A stretch of 64,000 bases of DNA from Hemibagrus wyckioides (GCF_019097595.1 NC_080717.1:5226001-5290000), one strand, 5' to 3'; positions 1-10,440 are shown, counted from the first letter of the stretch. A program made the numbers and translations. Notes: generated by a model from the sequence alone, not told the origin.

Positions 1-161
1 CTTTTCGAAGAGTCCATAAACCGAGAGACTTTCTGGGTGGCCACTGAAGTGCTGAGAGAACCCAACCAGCTGAAGCGCATGAAGATCATCAAACATTTCA
101 TCAAGATCGCTCTGCACTGCCGCGAGTGCAAGAACTTCAACTCTATGTTCGCTATCATCAG
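1..161 (+). CDS. rapgef2: rapgef2 exon (RasGEF domain, partial)
   Basis: Open in frame 1 from the window edge, ending in phase 2 at AG|gtgaga (donor 162-163). It encodes RasGEF-domain helices including [15 protein letters not shown] and the [14 protein letters not shown] segment. Its own 5' splice boundary is outside or at the window edge. Confidence 0.95.
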
Positions 162-3100
162 GTGAGAAAAGAAGAACGAAACCTTGCTCAAATATCTACG
201 ATTTTAAGTTGATTATCAAGTGTTATAATATTGCTTCATCAGTAGACTTCAAAGTGTAACTATAAATCATCCATCCATGTTTTTCAGTGGTCTAAATCTG
301 GCACCGGTGTCCAGACTGCGAGGAACTTGGGAGAAACTTCCTAGCAAGTACGAGAAGCTCTTCAGTGACCTGCAGGACCTGTTTGACCCGTCCAGAAACA
401 TGGCCAAGTACCGAAATGTTCTCAACAGCCAGAACCTGCAGCCTCCAATTATCCCTCTCTTCCCAGTTATCAAAAAAGACCTCACTTTCCTCCATGAGGG
501 TAAATATTATTAGGATACAGTCCTGGTGCAAGACACATGAAAGGGCCTGATATGCAAAAGTTCTCAACTTCCTGTTTCGCATTGCTTGATGTGAAGAGCA
601 TCATTCGAGCTTGAAACCCTTCTGCCTTTCTTTAGGCAACGATTCAAAAGTGGATGGCTTGGTGAATTTTGAGAAGCTGCGTATGATCGCCAAAGAGATC
701 AGACACGTGGGTCGGATGGCAGCCGTCAACATGGACCCCGCTCTCATGTTCCGCACCAGGTGAGTGTGTTTGTACAGAACCTGCGTCACGAAAGATGCGT
801 CCGGTCCTGTCCTCACTCGAGGCTGCACTTCACCGAAGAGCTTCTAGTGCACTTTGAGCACACCTGTATGTATGCTGGATGTAGAGCGTCACGCATTCAC
901 ACACAGGCTTCCACTCGAGGTTTCTGATTGGCTGCTGATGTTTCTGTATATGTGTGTTTGTTGTTGTATCATGGAATAAATGTGTCTCTGTGGGCCTTTG
1001 GTGCTGCTCACCTTGGTACTCTTTGTCTCTTTCTTGTCATCTAAGCATATCTCCCTCTCTTTGTCTTTTTTTTCCTTCCCTCTCTCTTCTTCTTGGTCTA
1101 TCAATTTCTCTCAACTCCTCTGCCCCCCACCCCCCACCCCATCACTGTTCATGGCTGTCCCTTACAGGAAGAAGAAGTGGAGGAGTTTGGGGTAAGTCTG
1201 GTGACCTCTTGGTGACCCCTTGGCCCCATGCCTCCTTGCTCTCACGCACTCCTCCCTTCTCATCTTTAATTTCAGCTGCTTCCTCACCGTTTCCTTTTGT
1301 TCATATATATTTTTGGTACTTTTGTTTGAATGTGCCTCCCTCTCTGACGAGGTCATCTTAGAGTGTGATGCAGTCACTTTTGCTCGTCTGGGTCATCGAA
1401 ATAAACTCACCCTTATTTTAAACATGAACTAATTCTGCATAAACATGACTACACCATTCTGCATGATTATATCAGCTCATTATCGTCCATTTATTTCAGA
1501 ATAATGATGTGATCCACCTCAGCAAAAGTGATGTGTTCTAACACGTTTAACCTCCAGCTGCACTACTCACCACAGCCGCATGTTTTACCAGGTTTTGTTT
1601 TCAGTGCTGTGCGAGTTTGCTGGTTTGTTTTAAGTTCACGATTTTGTGTGACTTATTTTAACATATGATCAATGAACAGATACAGTAGGATTTAGAACTG
1701 TTTTGTTTGTGGAATAACAATTGTAATAATATCAATGGGTGCGGGCATGCAGCTTTCTGTGGGTCTGACACGCCCAGAAGCCACTCCTCCAAAGCACAGA
1801 GACCATGCCTTCCTTAATAAGACTTACAGGCAGAGAGAACAACCCTATTTTATTGAGACTCCTTCAGTGGGACTGACAGGTCGAGAGATCTCCTTTTATT
1901 TGAAAGACAAGTAGAGAGACCACACCTCATTCATTGTGATTGACATGCACAGATGCCATACCTCCTTTAGTAAGTCTGATAGACAGAGGCCACACCCCCT
2001 TTCCTAAATCCAGTAGACAGAGGCTCAGCCCTATTTATTAAATCTGACTGACAGAGGCCACACCCCTTTACTAAATTTGATAGACAGTGTTCATACCCCC
2101 TTTACTAAACCTGATAGAAAATGGTCACACCCCTTTTACTAAATCTGATAGACAGAGGCCACGCCCCCTTTACTAAATCTGATAGACAGAAGCCACATCC
2201 TCTTTATTATATCAGATAGACAGAGGCCACACCTCTTTTACACAGACTGAAGGCATGAGAAAGTTTTGTGGGCAAAAGAAAGACCCTGATGCCCTACTCC
2301 CTATTCATGACAAATGGCAATGCATTGTGGGATTGCATGAGCACCTATTCATCACTGGGCTTTCAGATATAACTGCAAAAAAGCAGAACATCCAAAATAT
2401 CGTACTGAATAGGGTGCAGTTTCCTAAATAATATTGCAATAGGAATAAAAAGAAGAGATTTTTTGGTTTTGTTGTTATTAAATCAAAGGACTCCTTAGGT
2501 AAATTTAACTATACATCCAGATATAGATACGTATCTTTGGATACTGGAAACTTTTCAGTTGCCATCTATTATACCCTAACCCCACCCCATTCAGTCTAAA
2601 AAAAAAAAAAAAACCCTGTCTCTTCTTTTTCCTTTCGCCTGATTGGCTGAGTTGCAAAATGCATGGAATGTTTCTAAGAATGCAAGGAATGTGACTTTCT
2701 GCATGTCTGTGTCTGAGAGCAGTGTGAATTAAACACCCCCACAGCCATCCTCACTCCTGTGTGGTGTGTGTGTGTGTGTGTATGTAGGTCACTGAGCCAG
2801 GGCAGCGCCAACGCAGCCGTACTGGATGTGACTCAGACGGGCGGACATAAGAAGCGTGTAAGGCGGAGTTCCTTCCTCAACGCCAAGAAGCTGTATGAGG
2901 ATGCACAAATGGCACGCAAGGTCAAGCAGTACCTGTCTAACCTCACACTGGAGACCAATGAGGAGAGCCTGCAGACTCTGTCTATACAGTGCGAACCCTC
3001 CATAAGTACACGTGAGCCACTATTTTTATATTAAAACCATGACCACTTGACCACCACACGGTGTTAAACAGTCACCTGTGCATCTGCATTAGCTCTTCCT

Positions 3101-4426
3101 AACCTCATGTCCCTATCACAGTGCCTAAGAGCTCAGGGGACAGGAAGAGGCCGGACACCTCCCCCGTGGTAGCGAGGGCCGCTCTGCACCCACGCCAGCA
3201 GCTACAGAAATCCAACCAGGCCTTGCAGGTGCCCACCGTCGCCCTCTACCCATCCCGCAAGAAGGTGCCTGTCAAAGATCTGCCTCCATTTGGTAAGCCT
3301 CGCACATGCTTGACATATTGGGTTAATAATCCTAATATAAACACTTTAAACAGTATACAGTTTGAATGCATTGGAAGATAAATGCTGCCATTTTTTCTCC
3401 ATTATTCTATCATATACAGTTATTACAGTGAATTTTGTAACCCCTTAACTATAGGGTGGTAATAAGCATGGTTCTTGGCATGATTGTGAATGAGATTCAG
3501 GTGTGGTGGTCAGTTGTCCATTTCTAATTTGAGAAAAATTTCCTAGTTATACACATTGCTCCTCTGGTACAAGGGCGGTCCTAATGTCAAATAGCTACCA
3601 ATTCTAATCCACTAAATAAGCTTCCTACCTAGGGTACAACATATTAAATATATTGCTTTGTAATGTAATATTACAAACCAGAAAATGTCTTAGATGAATG
3701 TACTGGAGAAAAAAAAATTGTTTATTTGTTACACTTGTTAGTAAAATCATGCAAACGATGAATAATAAATGGCCCAGAATTGAGCCTTGAGGTATATCGC
3801 AATACATACACGGTAACTAAGCGACACAAACAAATAGGACAGTATATCACAAGTTTTAGACTTATAGTGAGTTAAAGGAGAATATTTTAAAAATTTAAGG
3901 TGTATGTGAACAGTGGAACTTGTTTGATATGTTGGTTGTATAAATTTCTTTGTCTCTGGAGGCTTTTGATTTTCCAGGAAAGGCATAATATACAAGCTCG
4001 AAATATTAAATATATAATTATATTATAATAACAATGATAATAATAATAATTATTATTATTATTATTATCTGCTGTCTGAAAAAAAAAGTTGTGTACATGG
4101 AAGAAAAATGCATATTTTAATAGGCAAATTATTTCTGTGGTTTGTTTTTAAGAATGCAATTTCTCACTCTCCTGTTCACATTAGCCCTGTAGATGCACAC
4201 TGCTAAACTGTACGCTGGTGTTGGGTGAAATTGTGGCTGTTATTGATCAGAAATTCTGCCCACAGGCACAAATTCCCCACAGTCCCTGAAGAAGATTCTG
4301 TCTCTGTCGGAGGAGGCAGCTGAGAGACACAGGAAGCAGACAGAAGATGCTGTGTCCAGTACTTCGTCTCCTCCTACATCTCCTCGCAGCTCCCCAAAGA
4401 AAGGTAAGACCAGGAGAGACTATCAC

Positions 4427-4458
<32 letters not shown>

Positions 4459-4531
4459 TTGATTGTTATATGTAGCACAAGTATGTAGTGTATAAAATGG
4501 TTTAGTGTACTCCAACCTTTGGAACTTTGTG

Positions 4532-4569
<38 letters not shown>

Positions 4570-7500
4570 TGTGTGTGTGCTTTTGCTGCCCCTTGGTGGC
4601 AACTCACCAGCACATGTCCTACTGCTGTACTGTGACGTTAGTTTTCTGCATATACATAGCACCCCCTGGTGTTCACAAAACATCATGAATCCGACATATC
4701 GCTTACTAGAACATTCTGCCATCTTGTGGCAAAACATCCATATACATGATGCTAGAATATTCTACATTCTTTAAAAGGGATCCTTACCGACCCGGTCGTG
4801 TGAATCCGAAGAGGGGCTTTACTCCGTGTTGAGAGGCTTAACTAATATAATGCTTATATGACTAGAACATAGAATTGAAATTTGGTAAACTAATGTTAAC
4901 ATTGTGCTGAAAGCAAAGGTTCGAGCAACGTTGAGATATCTAGGCAGATGTCCTGTATAAGCTCCTGCTGCGTTCAGAGAGATCGAGCCGCTAATGAAAC
5001 CCGATGCTTTATCGATTAGTCTACTTCTGAAAGCCAAGGGACTCGGCCGCTCTTTCTGAATCACCTTCTGGTGAAGGTGCTGCATCATTTTCGCTTCGAT
5101 TGCAAATCTGATTAGGGGGAAAATAATCACAGACTGAAAATCTCACTCTGTTTCACGAAGATATTAAAACTTGACTGTTTTGCTTTGTAAGGAGTTTGAC
5201 TCAGAGGTTTCTGATTTGTTGTGCAGGATTAGGAAGAGCGAGTGATAACCTGTCAGACTCAGGCCACAGTGAGATCTCATCTCGATCCAGTCTGGTCAGC
5301 ACTTCTTCTCTGGACATGGGCCAGGACGAGCGTCGTCTCCGCTACGCGCATGGAGTCAGCGACGGACACACCGCTGGTCATGGAGGTCACCGGCTTGAAC
5401 GTAGGGCCACAGCTGATCCGGACCAGTACAGTCTAGGGTGAGCAGAACTTGAAAAAATTGGAGGATACAAACGTTTGCACTTAATTGTATGTTGTTATTA
5501 ATCACATAATTATCCTCTCCATCAGCTCGTACTCATCGGTGCAGGACTGGCGTGGTATGTACGCCGGCACTGCCATGCCATCCTCCCCAAGTTCAGAGGA
5601 GTTAAGTCAGGAGCAAGGCGACCGCGTATCCTTGGACGCTGCGGATTCGGGACGGGGCAGCTGGACGTCCTGCTCAAGCGGCTCACACGACAGCATCCAA
5701 GCCATGCAGCAAGGCAGGAGCTGGGAAGCGCTGGCTGAGGGGGCGGGGCTGTGGGCCGGACGAGGCAGCTGGGCGTCAACCTCATCATGTTCATCCTCAT
5801 CGGCAGCGTGCTGGGGAGATGAGTCAGAGGGGGATACGGGAACTATCAAGCGGCGAGGAGGTAAAGATGTGGGTACCGACCCTGACACCTGCAGCATCAC
5901 TTCTACAGGATCAGAGGAGTCTAAACAACAGAGTCGCCGGCCGTCTCCCATCACCGCCGGCACGACCAAGAGCAACCTGAGTAAGACACACACTCGCTTC
6001 ATCACTTTTCAAAGTGTTGATCGGCCAAGACATGTGGTAGCTTAATGGTTAAGACTTTGGGCTACTGATCGGAATGTTGAGTTCGAATCCCAGGTCCACC
6101 AAGTTCGTCCCAGGGCCCCTGAGCAAGGCCCTTAACCCTTGCTCAGTATAAAAAAGTGAGCTAAATTGTAAGTTGCTTTGGATAAGAGCTTCTGCCAAAT
6201 GTAAATATACGTTCTTACCATCCAAAAATATTCTGCTAACCACATGTTTCAGTCAGACATTTACTTATATTCATGGATGTATTTTCTCAAATGAGCTTGT
6301 TCTCATGGTTTATGACCTCTTATGATCTATAAAAATTGACAAATAGAGGTCACATTGGAGTGCCAGTAGTATGAGGCTTTGGCTGGGGGCGTGGCTTAGA
6401 GTTTGAAGGTGGAGTTGTATATTAGGAGTGATTTATATGATAATATTAACTTTAACTTTAACCAGGTATTAATAAGGACCAATGGAATTAATGAGCCAAA
6501 CGATGGTTTAATTAGGAGTGTCTGACGATTTCTGCATTGATTCGGGGAAGTCGATGATGACCTGTTATCATTCACTCACCACTTGTCTTCCGTTTTTCCC
6601 TGCAGTACGTAAAGACGGACGATACCGCGACCCCCCTCCCACTCCTCCAGGCTACACGGCTCTGTCCATCTCCGAGGTGACAGAGGGGACGACGCACACC
6701 ACCAGGAGGCCTCCGGACTACACCACGGCTCTCCAGCGCTCCCGCCTTGTTACTCACTCACCTAAACCGGGGACCGAGCGTGAGGGAGAGGATGAGGAAG
6801 AGGAGGAAGAGGTAGAGGAGGAGGGTGAGTGCTTATCTCCCAAACTCAGAGATCAGAGGAGGAGAAGTCCACACACAGCAGTGCCCCCCAGGCCATGAGT
6901 CACACACACCACCCTGGCAGGCAGGTAAAACCAACCAAATTTCAGCTCACACACATATACACACTCACTCACACATATACTCACTCACTCACTCACTCAC
7001 TCTCATATTTAACAAAAAACCTGCACCGCATGCAAGAAAGCACACCCTGTTTACCCTGCCTACCAGCCACCAGCCACCAATCACCAACCAGCATGTCACG
7101 TAGTGCATGTCAGGCCATGGAGAAGACCTGCCGTGGTGGCAACATTCCTCCCATTACTTACTTTTTTTATGTGTGTGTCTGTGTGTGAGAGAGCGCACGA
7201 GTGTGAACCACCTGGAATTCAATCTACACAGATTTCTTCTTTACACCAAATCTATCTAATAAGAGAAGTTGTTTGTTCTTTAGTTTTCTACTACATCTAC
7301 GATGCTAATATTGCTAAGCCATCAGCCAAGCTCCAATTTTAGCGTTGTATCATATAAAATCATCGAAATCTAGATTTACTGAGCAGGAATGTGAAGAGTG
7401 TTTGACGACAGTGCTAAACTGGAGGCTGTGCACTTCTTTCACATGTTAGCATATTATATTAGCTTTTTATTTTCTAAAATCAGAGCCGCTATCTGAAATC

Positions 7501-8120
7501 GTGAAACATCTCAGCTGTTGATTATTTGGGGGTAAAGAAGATATTGTGTATATGTTATATATATGTGTAGTTACTTTTTATATTTATATGTTTATGTTTA
7601 GCAGTATGATTAGCCATTAGCTGAGAGAATAAATTAGCATGTAAGAATAAATTAGCATTCGAGATGTCTAATTTGTGTGTGTGTGTGTGTGTGTAGAATA
7701 CATGCATGTAGTCCAAGCCACTACCAAATACTGTTTAAATGTCATCGTTAACTGTATAGGTTTTTGTTCTTTATTTACATAAGCAGTGCAGAAACTTTCT
7801 CAAACTGCATAAAAAATATAACATGATAGATCTGATGGATCTTAATGTGTAGATTGGCTTCAAGCAAACAAATAAACAGAAATCCAGGGGGAGGTGCCAC
7901 AGGGGTGTATTTTAAAGCCTATGCCACTTCCTTTACTTGTAGATAAATTCTTACTAAAGTCTGGGAAATATATCTTTTATAACTGACAAAACAGTTGTTG
8001 GTGGTGGAATTAGACCCTTTGAACCCTGCTGAATGTGTATGTGATTGGCTGATTTGGGGGGGTGGAGTCTAACTGCTTCCTTTCCATCCTCCAGAGGATG
8101 AGCAGGTGTCCGCTGTGTGA
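1..8120 (+). CDS. rapgef2: Rap guanine nucleotide exchange factor 2, 3' part (11 exons, 5' end outside window)
   Basis: Spliced CDS join(1-161, 288-499, 636-759, 1168-1191, 2788-3011, 3122-3292, 4266-4403, 5227-5437, 5526-5980, 6606-6824, 8095-8120) is 1965 nt and open throughout: 654 residues plus TGA. All introns are GT-AG and all phases match. Residues 1 to about 165 are the second half of the CDC25/RasGEF domain ([41 protein letters not shown]). This domain loads GTP on Rap1/Rap2 at membranes and junctions. The rest is the low-complexity regulatory tail with DSGRGS (5644-5661; a fit to the beta-TrCP DSGxxS degron known for RAPGEF2), PPGY (6644-6655) and PPDY (6710-6721) motifs that fit NEDD4-type WW ligands, and the C-terminal QVSAV, a class I PDZ ligand. 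The KKKWRSLG microexon and the [17 protein letters not shown] stretch fit RAPGEF2 and not its paralogue RAPGEF6. The upstream cNMP-binding, RasGEF-N, PDZ and RA domains lie outside the window. If the species kept two rapgef2 copies, which one this is cannot be told. Confidence 0.97.
288..499 (+). CDS. rapgef2: rapgef2 exon (RasGEF domain core)
   Basis: Acceptor tttttcag (ends 287), donor GT at 500-501. The exon completes the S of IIS-GLNLAP and encodes [14 protein letters not shown], the [10 protein letters not shown] segment and [20 protein letters not shown], the most conserved RasGEF block. Phase 2 in, phase 1 out. Confidence 0.97.
636..759 (+). CDS. rapgef2: rapgef2 exon (end of RasGEF domain)
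   Basis: Acceptor ctttag (ends 635), donor GT 760-761. It encodes [39 protein letters not shown], then T and the first two bases of R. This closes the catalytic domain. Confidence 0.97.
1168..1191 (+). CDS. rapgef2: rapgef2 24-nt microexon (KKKWRSLG)
   Basis: Acceptor cttacag (ends 1167), donor ggtaagt (GT at 1192-1193). The exon is 24 nt, a multiple of three, phase 2 in and 2 out. It inserts KKKWRSLG between MFRTR and SLSQGS. From memory of the family, mammalian RAPGEF2 has the same insertion and RAPGEF6 lacks it. Skipping keeps the frame (R-SLSQG), so it could be alternatively used. Confidence 0.9.
1765..2253 (+). repeat. degenerate ~34-37 bp minisatellite in rapgef2 intron
   Basis: About a dozen imperfect units read along ctgatagacagaggccacac followed by cccctttactaaat. 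Units are most alike from about 1970 to 2210 and drift upstream, as expected of an old array with recent turnover at one end. Confidence 0.85.
2762..2782 (+). repeat. (TG)n abutting a splice acceptor
   Basis: A near-pure TG run lies between a pyrimidine-rich stretch (2745-2760) and the acceptor AG at 2786-2787. There is no polypyrimidine tract directly before the AG. Confidence 0.9.
2788..3011 (+). CDS. rapgef2: rapgef2 exon (basic linker, coiled segment)
   Basis: Acceptor tatgtag (ends 2787) directly follows a (TG) run; donor GT 3012-3013. It encodes [19 protein letters not shown], the basic patch [20 protein letters not shown] and [12 protein letters not shown]. The basic RRSS patch is a plausible phosphorylation site. 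Confidence 0.96.
3122..3292 (+). CDS. rapgef2: rapgef2 exon (basic/proline tail)
   Basis: Acceptor tatcacag (ends 3121), donor GT 3293-3294; phase 1 in and 1 out. It encodes [17 protein letters not shown] and the conserved [17 protein letters not shown] block that is diagnostic of RAPGEF2 within the PDZ-GEF pair. Confidence 0.96.
3293..4265 (+). other. rapgef2 intron, AT-rich, no features
   Basis: AT-rich intron with short (TAA)/(TTA) runs near 4035-4070. I see no repeat family or coding potential in it. Confidence 0.6.
4266..4403 (+). CDS. rapgef2: rapgef2 exon ([12 protein letters not shown] segment)
   Basis: Acceptor tgcccacag (ends 4265), donor GT 4404-4405; phase 1 to 1. It encodes [20 protein letters not shown] and an S/P-rich run [14 protein letters not shown] (CA)n tract begins about 20 nt past the donor. 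Confidence 0.95.
4425..4454. repeat. (CA)n microsatellite
   Basis: Pure CA dinucleotide run shortly after the donor at 4404, within a rapgef2 intron. Confidence 0.95.
4532..4580. repeat. (TG)n microsatellite
   Basis: TG run with one AG interruption about 75 nt after the (CA)n tract. The two tracts are complementary on one strand and could pair as an intronic stem in the pre-mRNA. Confidence 0.95.
5227..5437 (+). CDS. rapgef2: rapgef2 exon ([16 protein letters not shown])
   Basis: Acceptor gtgcag (ends 5226), donor GT 5438-5439; phase 1 to 2. It encodes the conserved serine-rich [12 protein letters not shown] segment, then QDERR and [11 protein letters not shown], where DPDQYSLG is shared with RAPGEF2. 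Confidence 0.95.
5526..5980 (+). CDS. rapgef2: rapgef2 exon (degron-like [17 protein letters not shown])
   Basis: Acceptor tccatcag (ends 5525), donor GT 5981-5982; 455 nt, phase 2 to 1. It encodes [35 protein letters not shown] (DSGRGS at 5644-5661) and [18 protein letters not shown]. The middle ([11 protein letters not shown] and a GRGSWAS repeat) is shorter and more diverged than in mammals. Confidence 0.95.
6028..6208 (+). mobile_element. tRNA-derived SINE (family A) in rapgef2 intron
   Basis: Box A-like tggtagcttaatggttaag, box B gttcgaatcc at 6081-6090, a body with ctgagcaaggcccttaaccc, and the tail ttggataagagcttctgcca. The same family recurs at about 27448, 35167, 37191, 55185, 58544 and 60695. 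Confidence 0.88.
6606..6824 (+). CDS. rapgef2: rapgef2 exon (two PPxY motifs, acidic run)
   Basis: Acceptor ccctgcag (ends 6605), donor G|gtgagt with GT at 6825-6826; phase 1 to 1. It encodes [19 protein letters not shown], then [14 protein letters not shown] and an acidic [13 protein letters not shown] tract. PPGY and PPDY fit the PPxY consensus bound by NEDD4-type WW domains. Reading through the donor would give an alternative 23-residue end stopping at 6896-6898 without the PDZ ligand. Confidence 0.94.
6825..8094 (+). other. last rapgef2 intron
   Basis: Starts with donor gtgagt. It contains CA- and ACTC-rich runs (about 6940-7000) and (TG)n at 7676-7695. No coding exon found between the PPxY exon and the terminal exon. 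Confidence 0.75.
8095..8120 (+). CDS. rapgef2: rapgef2 terminal coding exon (DEQVSAV-stop)
   Basis: Only 26 coding nt. Acceptor atcctccag (ends 8094); AG completes the glutamate codon begun at 6824, then D E Q V S A V and TGA 8118-8120. The same C-terminus ends vertebrate RAPGEF2 and RAPGEF6. S-A-V is a class I PDZ ligand (MAGI-type scaffolds are known partners). In-phase joining plus the family-specific ending make this a firm call although it is far too short for ORF-based prediction. Confidence 0.94.
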
Positions 8121-8502
8121 ACAGACGACACTTTCCTTACTGTTCGGCTCTCGCTGCAGTGACTGAAGGCCTGTGAGGCCCGTCAAAGGCAGAAAGACAG
8201 CCTGAGCAACCAATCATCACCTCGATGCCACTGCCTGTCTCTCTCCTGATTGGTGGATTCATCTCCCTTCTCTGCCTTAAAGCGTCATGAGGGGTTTTGT
8301 CACCCTGCATGCTAAAATACTGTGAAGAAAGGAAGAGAGCGTTCAAAACGAGAAAAAAAAAATTTAGCTGGCACTTTGGAAAAATCGAATTATTTAGCTT
8401 AAAGTAGTGAAAAAAAAAGAAGAACACACAGCGGTGCGACATTCACACAAAGACGAGACTGCCCTTGTCAGTCACTGATCTATGATTGATTTCCTCCGTT
8501 CC

Positions 8503-8504
<2 letters not shown>

Positions 8505-8536
<32 letters not shown>
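8505..8536. repeat. (AC)n microsatellite in 3' UTR
   Basis: Pure AC dinucleotide run about 390 nt past the rapgef2 stop codon. Confidence 0.95.
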
Positions 8537-8541
<5 letters not shown>

Positions 8542-9099
8542 AATCGTTTTTCCTCATCTGCACTTTTTAAGTATGTTTTCTAAGAACAAAATGCACATGA
8601 TCTTCTCAGACTTCAACATCATCATCTCTTCTGGAACGCGCACATGGTGAAAATGAGGACGTTTAGGGGAGAAAAACACTCGTACACTCAAATAGCTACT
8701 CCTTTGATGGGAAATCGGTGATCATCTGTACAAATATGCGTGTCACTGTTGCAGTATTAAATCGAGCTTTTCAAGGTTGGTAGATGCTGGAGAACTGGAG
8801 ATACACACAGCAAGGAGGACATGAAGCACGCTGGCGTGACTCTGGGTGCATCCTAAGCCTCACTACATGCGTTCTGCAAAAATCCCGCTTTCAATCCCTA
8901 GGATGCGACGTAAATGGAGAGGTCCCGGACTTTGTGGTTTTGATTCCTGTGGGAAAAGGTAGACCCAAACCGAGGGCTAAACTCACCAGGAACCATGTGA
9001 CGTGGTTAGGTGTTCTGTTATATGATAGGACTAGAACCCAAACTGGTACACCAGAGAGCAGCTTGGATCTCAGAAACAGAATCAGTGGAAGCTAATCCA

Positions 9100-10440
9100 C
9101 AGAGATTTTTTACATCTACGTTTTTTTCCCCCCATCATCCAATCCAACCATCGTTGCCACCCACTTGTAGAGTTGACTCCAAGCTCTGTTGGTGCTTCAT
9201 TCCAACCAGATCCCTAGAGTTCTTTACAGTTTATGAGGTTAGGAATCCTTTGCAGTACCTAACACCAGGATTCCAAAGGCAACATTAAAAAAAATCTTGG
9301 TTCAGAGTTTTTATCGCTGCCCCATTGGACCAATTTTGTGTCCTGTGTAAAAGGAAGGTTCAGAGTTTGATACTGAGCTCCATTGGTTTTTGGCTCCAGG
9401 AAGTGAAGTTTGTTGATTTACATGGATACATCAGTAGCTTTGCGCAGGAACCCAAAGACTTTATTTATTTCATTTTACGTTCCTGCCCCATTTCCTTTTT
9501 CCAGGGGTAGGGGGATGTGGTAAAGATGTTTTGTCTTGCCCCATTGCATGCACAAGGCAAAAGTTTTGTTTCAGTCCTGTGTAAATGAAGTGAGTAGAAT
9601 TGACTTCCCCTGACTTGACTTGAATCCCAGCCAGCTCTGTCCCATTTCTATAATTCTGTACAGTTTTTTAGGTCACAGGGTTGCTCGAGTATCTGAAGTA
9701 ATCTATAGGCAAAGGTTTCTTCTTAATTGAGAGTTTTTTCTTCCCGCCTTATTCCACCCTCCTGAGGAGAAGGCGAGATCTTTGTTTCAGGTCCTCTGTA
9801 AATGGAGGACACCTTTGTCTTGACTCCAGTAAACTGCGTAAAATGATCTCAGTTTAGAGTTCTTGCTCCATTCCATCCACTTTGTTAGAAAAGCCAGACC
9901 TTTCTTCTCCGCCTCTGCTTGACCGAGTTAGCTCAGTCCTATTGCGAGAAATATTTTAATGGTTGTGAGGTTACGTGTTATTAGTCTATAGTAATCTTAG
10001 GAACTAGATGTTTTTTTGTTTTGTTTTTTTTGCCTTGCACCATCCCACCCATTTGGAAGTAAGTCAAGACCTTTGTTTCACCACTGGTGCTTGACCTATC
10101 CAGCTCCTTCCCATTCCAGAAATTCTTTTAAAAAAAAATTGGAGGGTTGTTAGGACCTGAGATCGTTATAATCCATATCCATATCCTGTACTAGTGTGCC
10201 CATTTAAAAGGAAGGCAAGTTTCTCCACTGGTCCATCCATCTCATTCCCATTTATTAAAATCTTTGCTTCTTTTAACAAGATGCAACTTCAAAGGTTACC
10301 TGGTTATTGTAAGGGGCAAGTTTTATTCCCAGGCATCCCACTTGAAGGAAAACCTTGACCATCATGTTTTATCCAGTGCTTCATTTGAATTTTGTAGGGA
10401 AGAACATTGTATTCCCTTTGCTCTGCAAAGTATCTTCATG
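9100..10440 (+). repeat. degenerate tandem repeat in 3' UTR
   Basis: A motif series recurs roughly every 150-250 nt: ttgccccattgc / ttgctccattcc / cttgcaccatccc, then cagacctttgtttca, then tcagtcctgtgtaaatg, then ccagctctgtcccattc and attctttacagtttatgagg. Units are strongly diverged, so only the order of motifs is convincing. Confidence 0.6.

Larger units (their letters stand above)
1192..2787 (+). other. rapgef2 intron with degenerate minisatellite
   Basis: Intron after the microexon. Apart from the minisatellite at about 1765-2253 (listed separately), it shows a poly(A) run near 2600 and a (TG) tract against the 3' splice site. No coding segment seen. Confidence 0.8.

Noticed and set aside
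6028..6208. A true tRNA gene
   Set aside because: It has A- and B-box-like motifs but no cloverleaf with a usable anticodon arm; its many copies and LINE-like tail show a SINE.
6825..6898. Stop at 6896-6898 as the normal end of rapgef2
   Set aside because: A strong in-phase donor precedes it and the family-typical QVSAV ending is encoded at 8095-8120.
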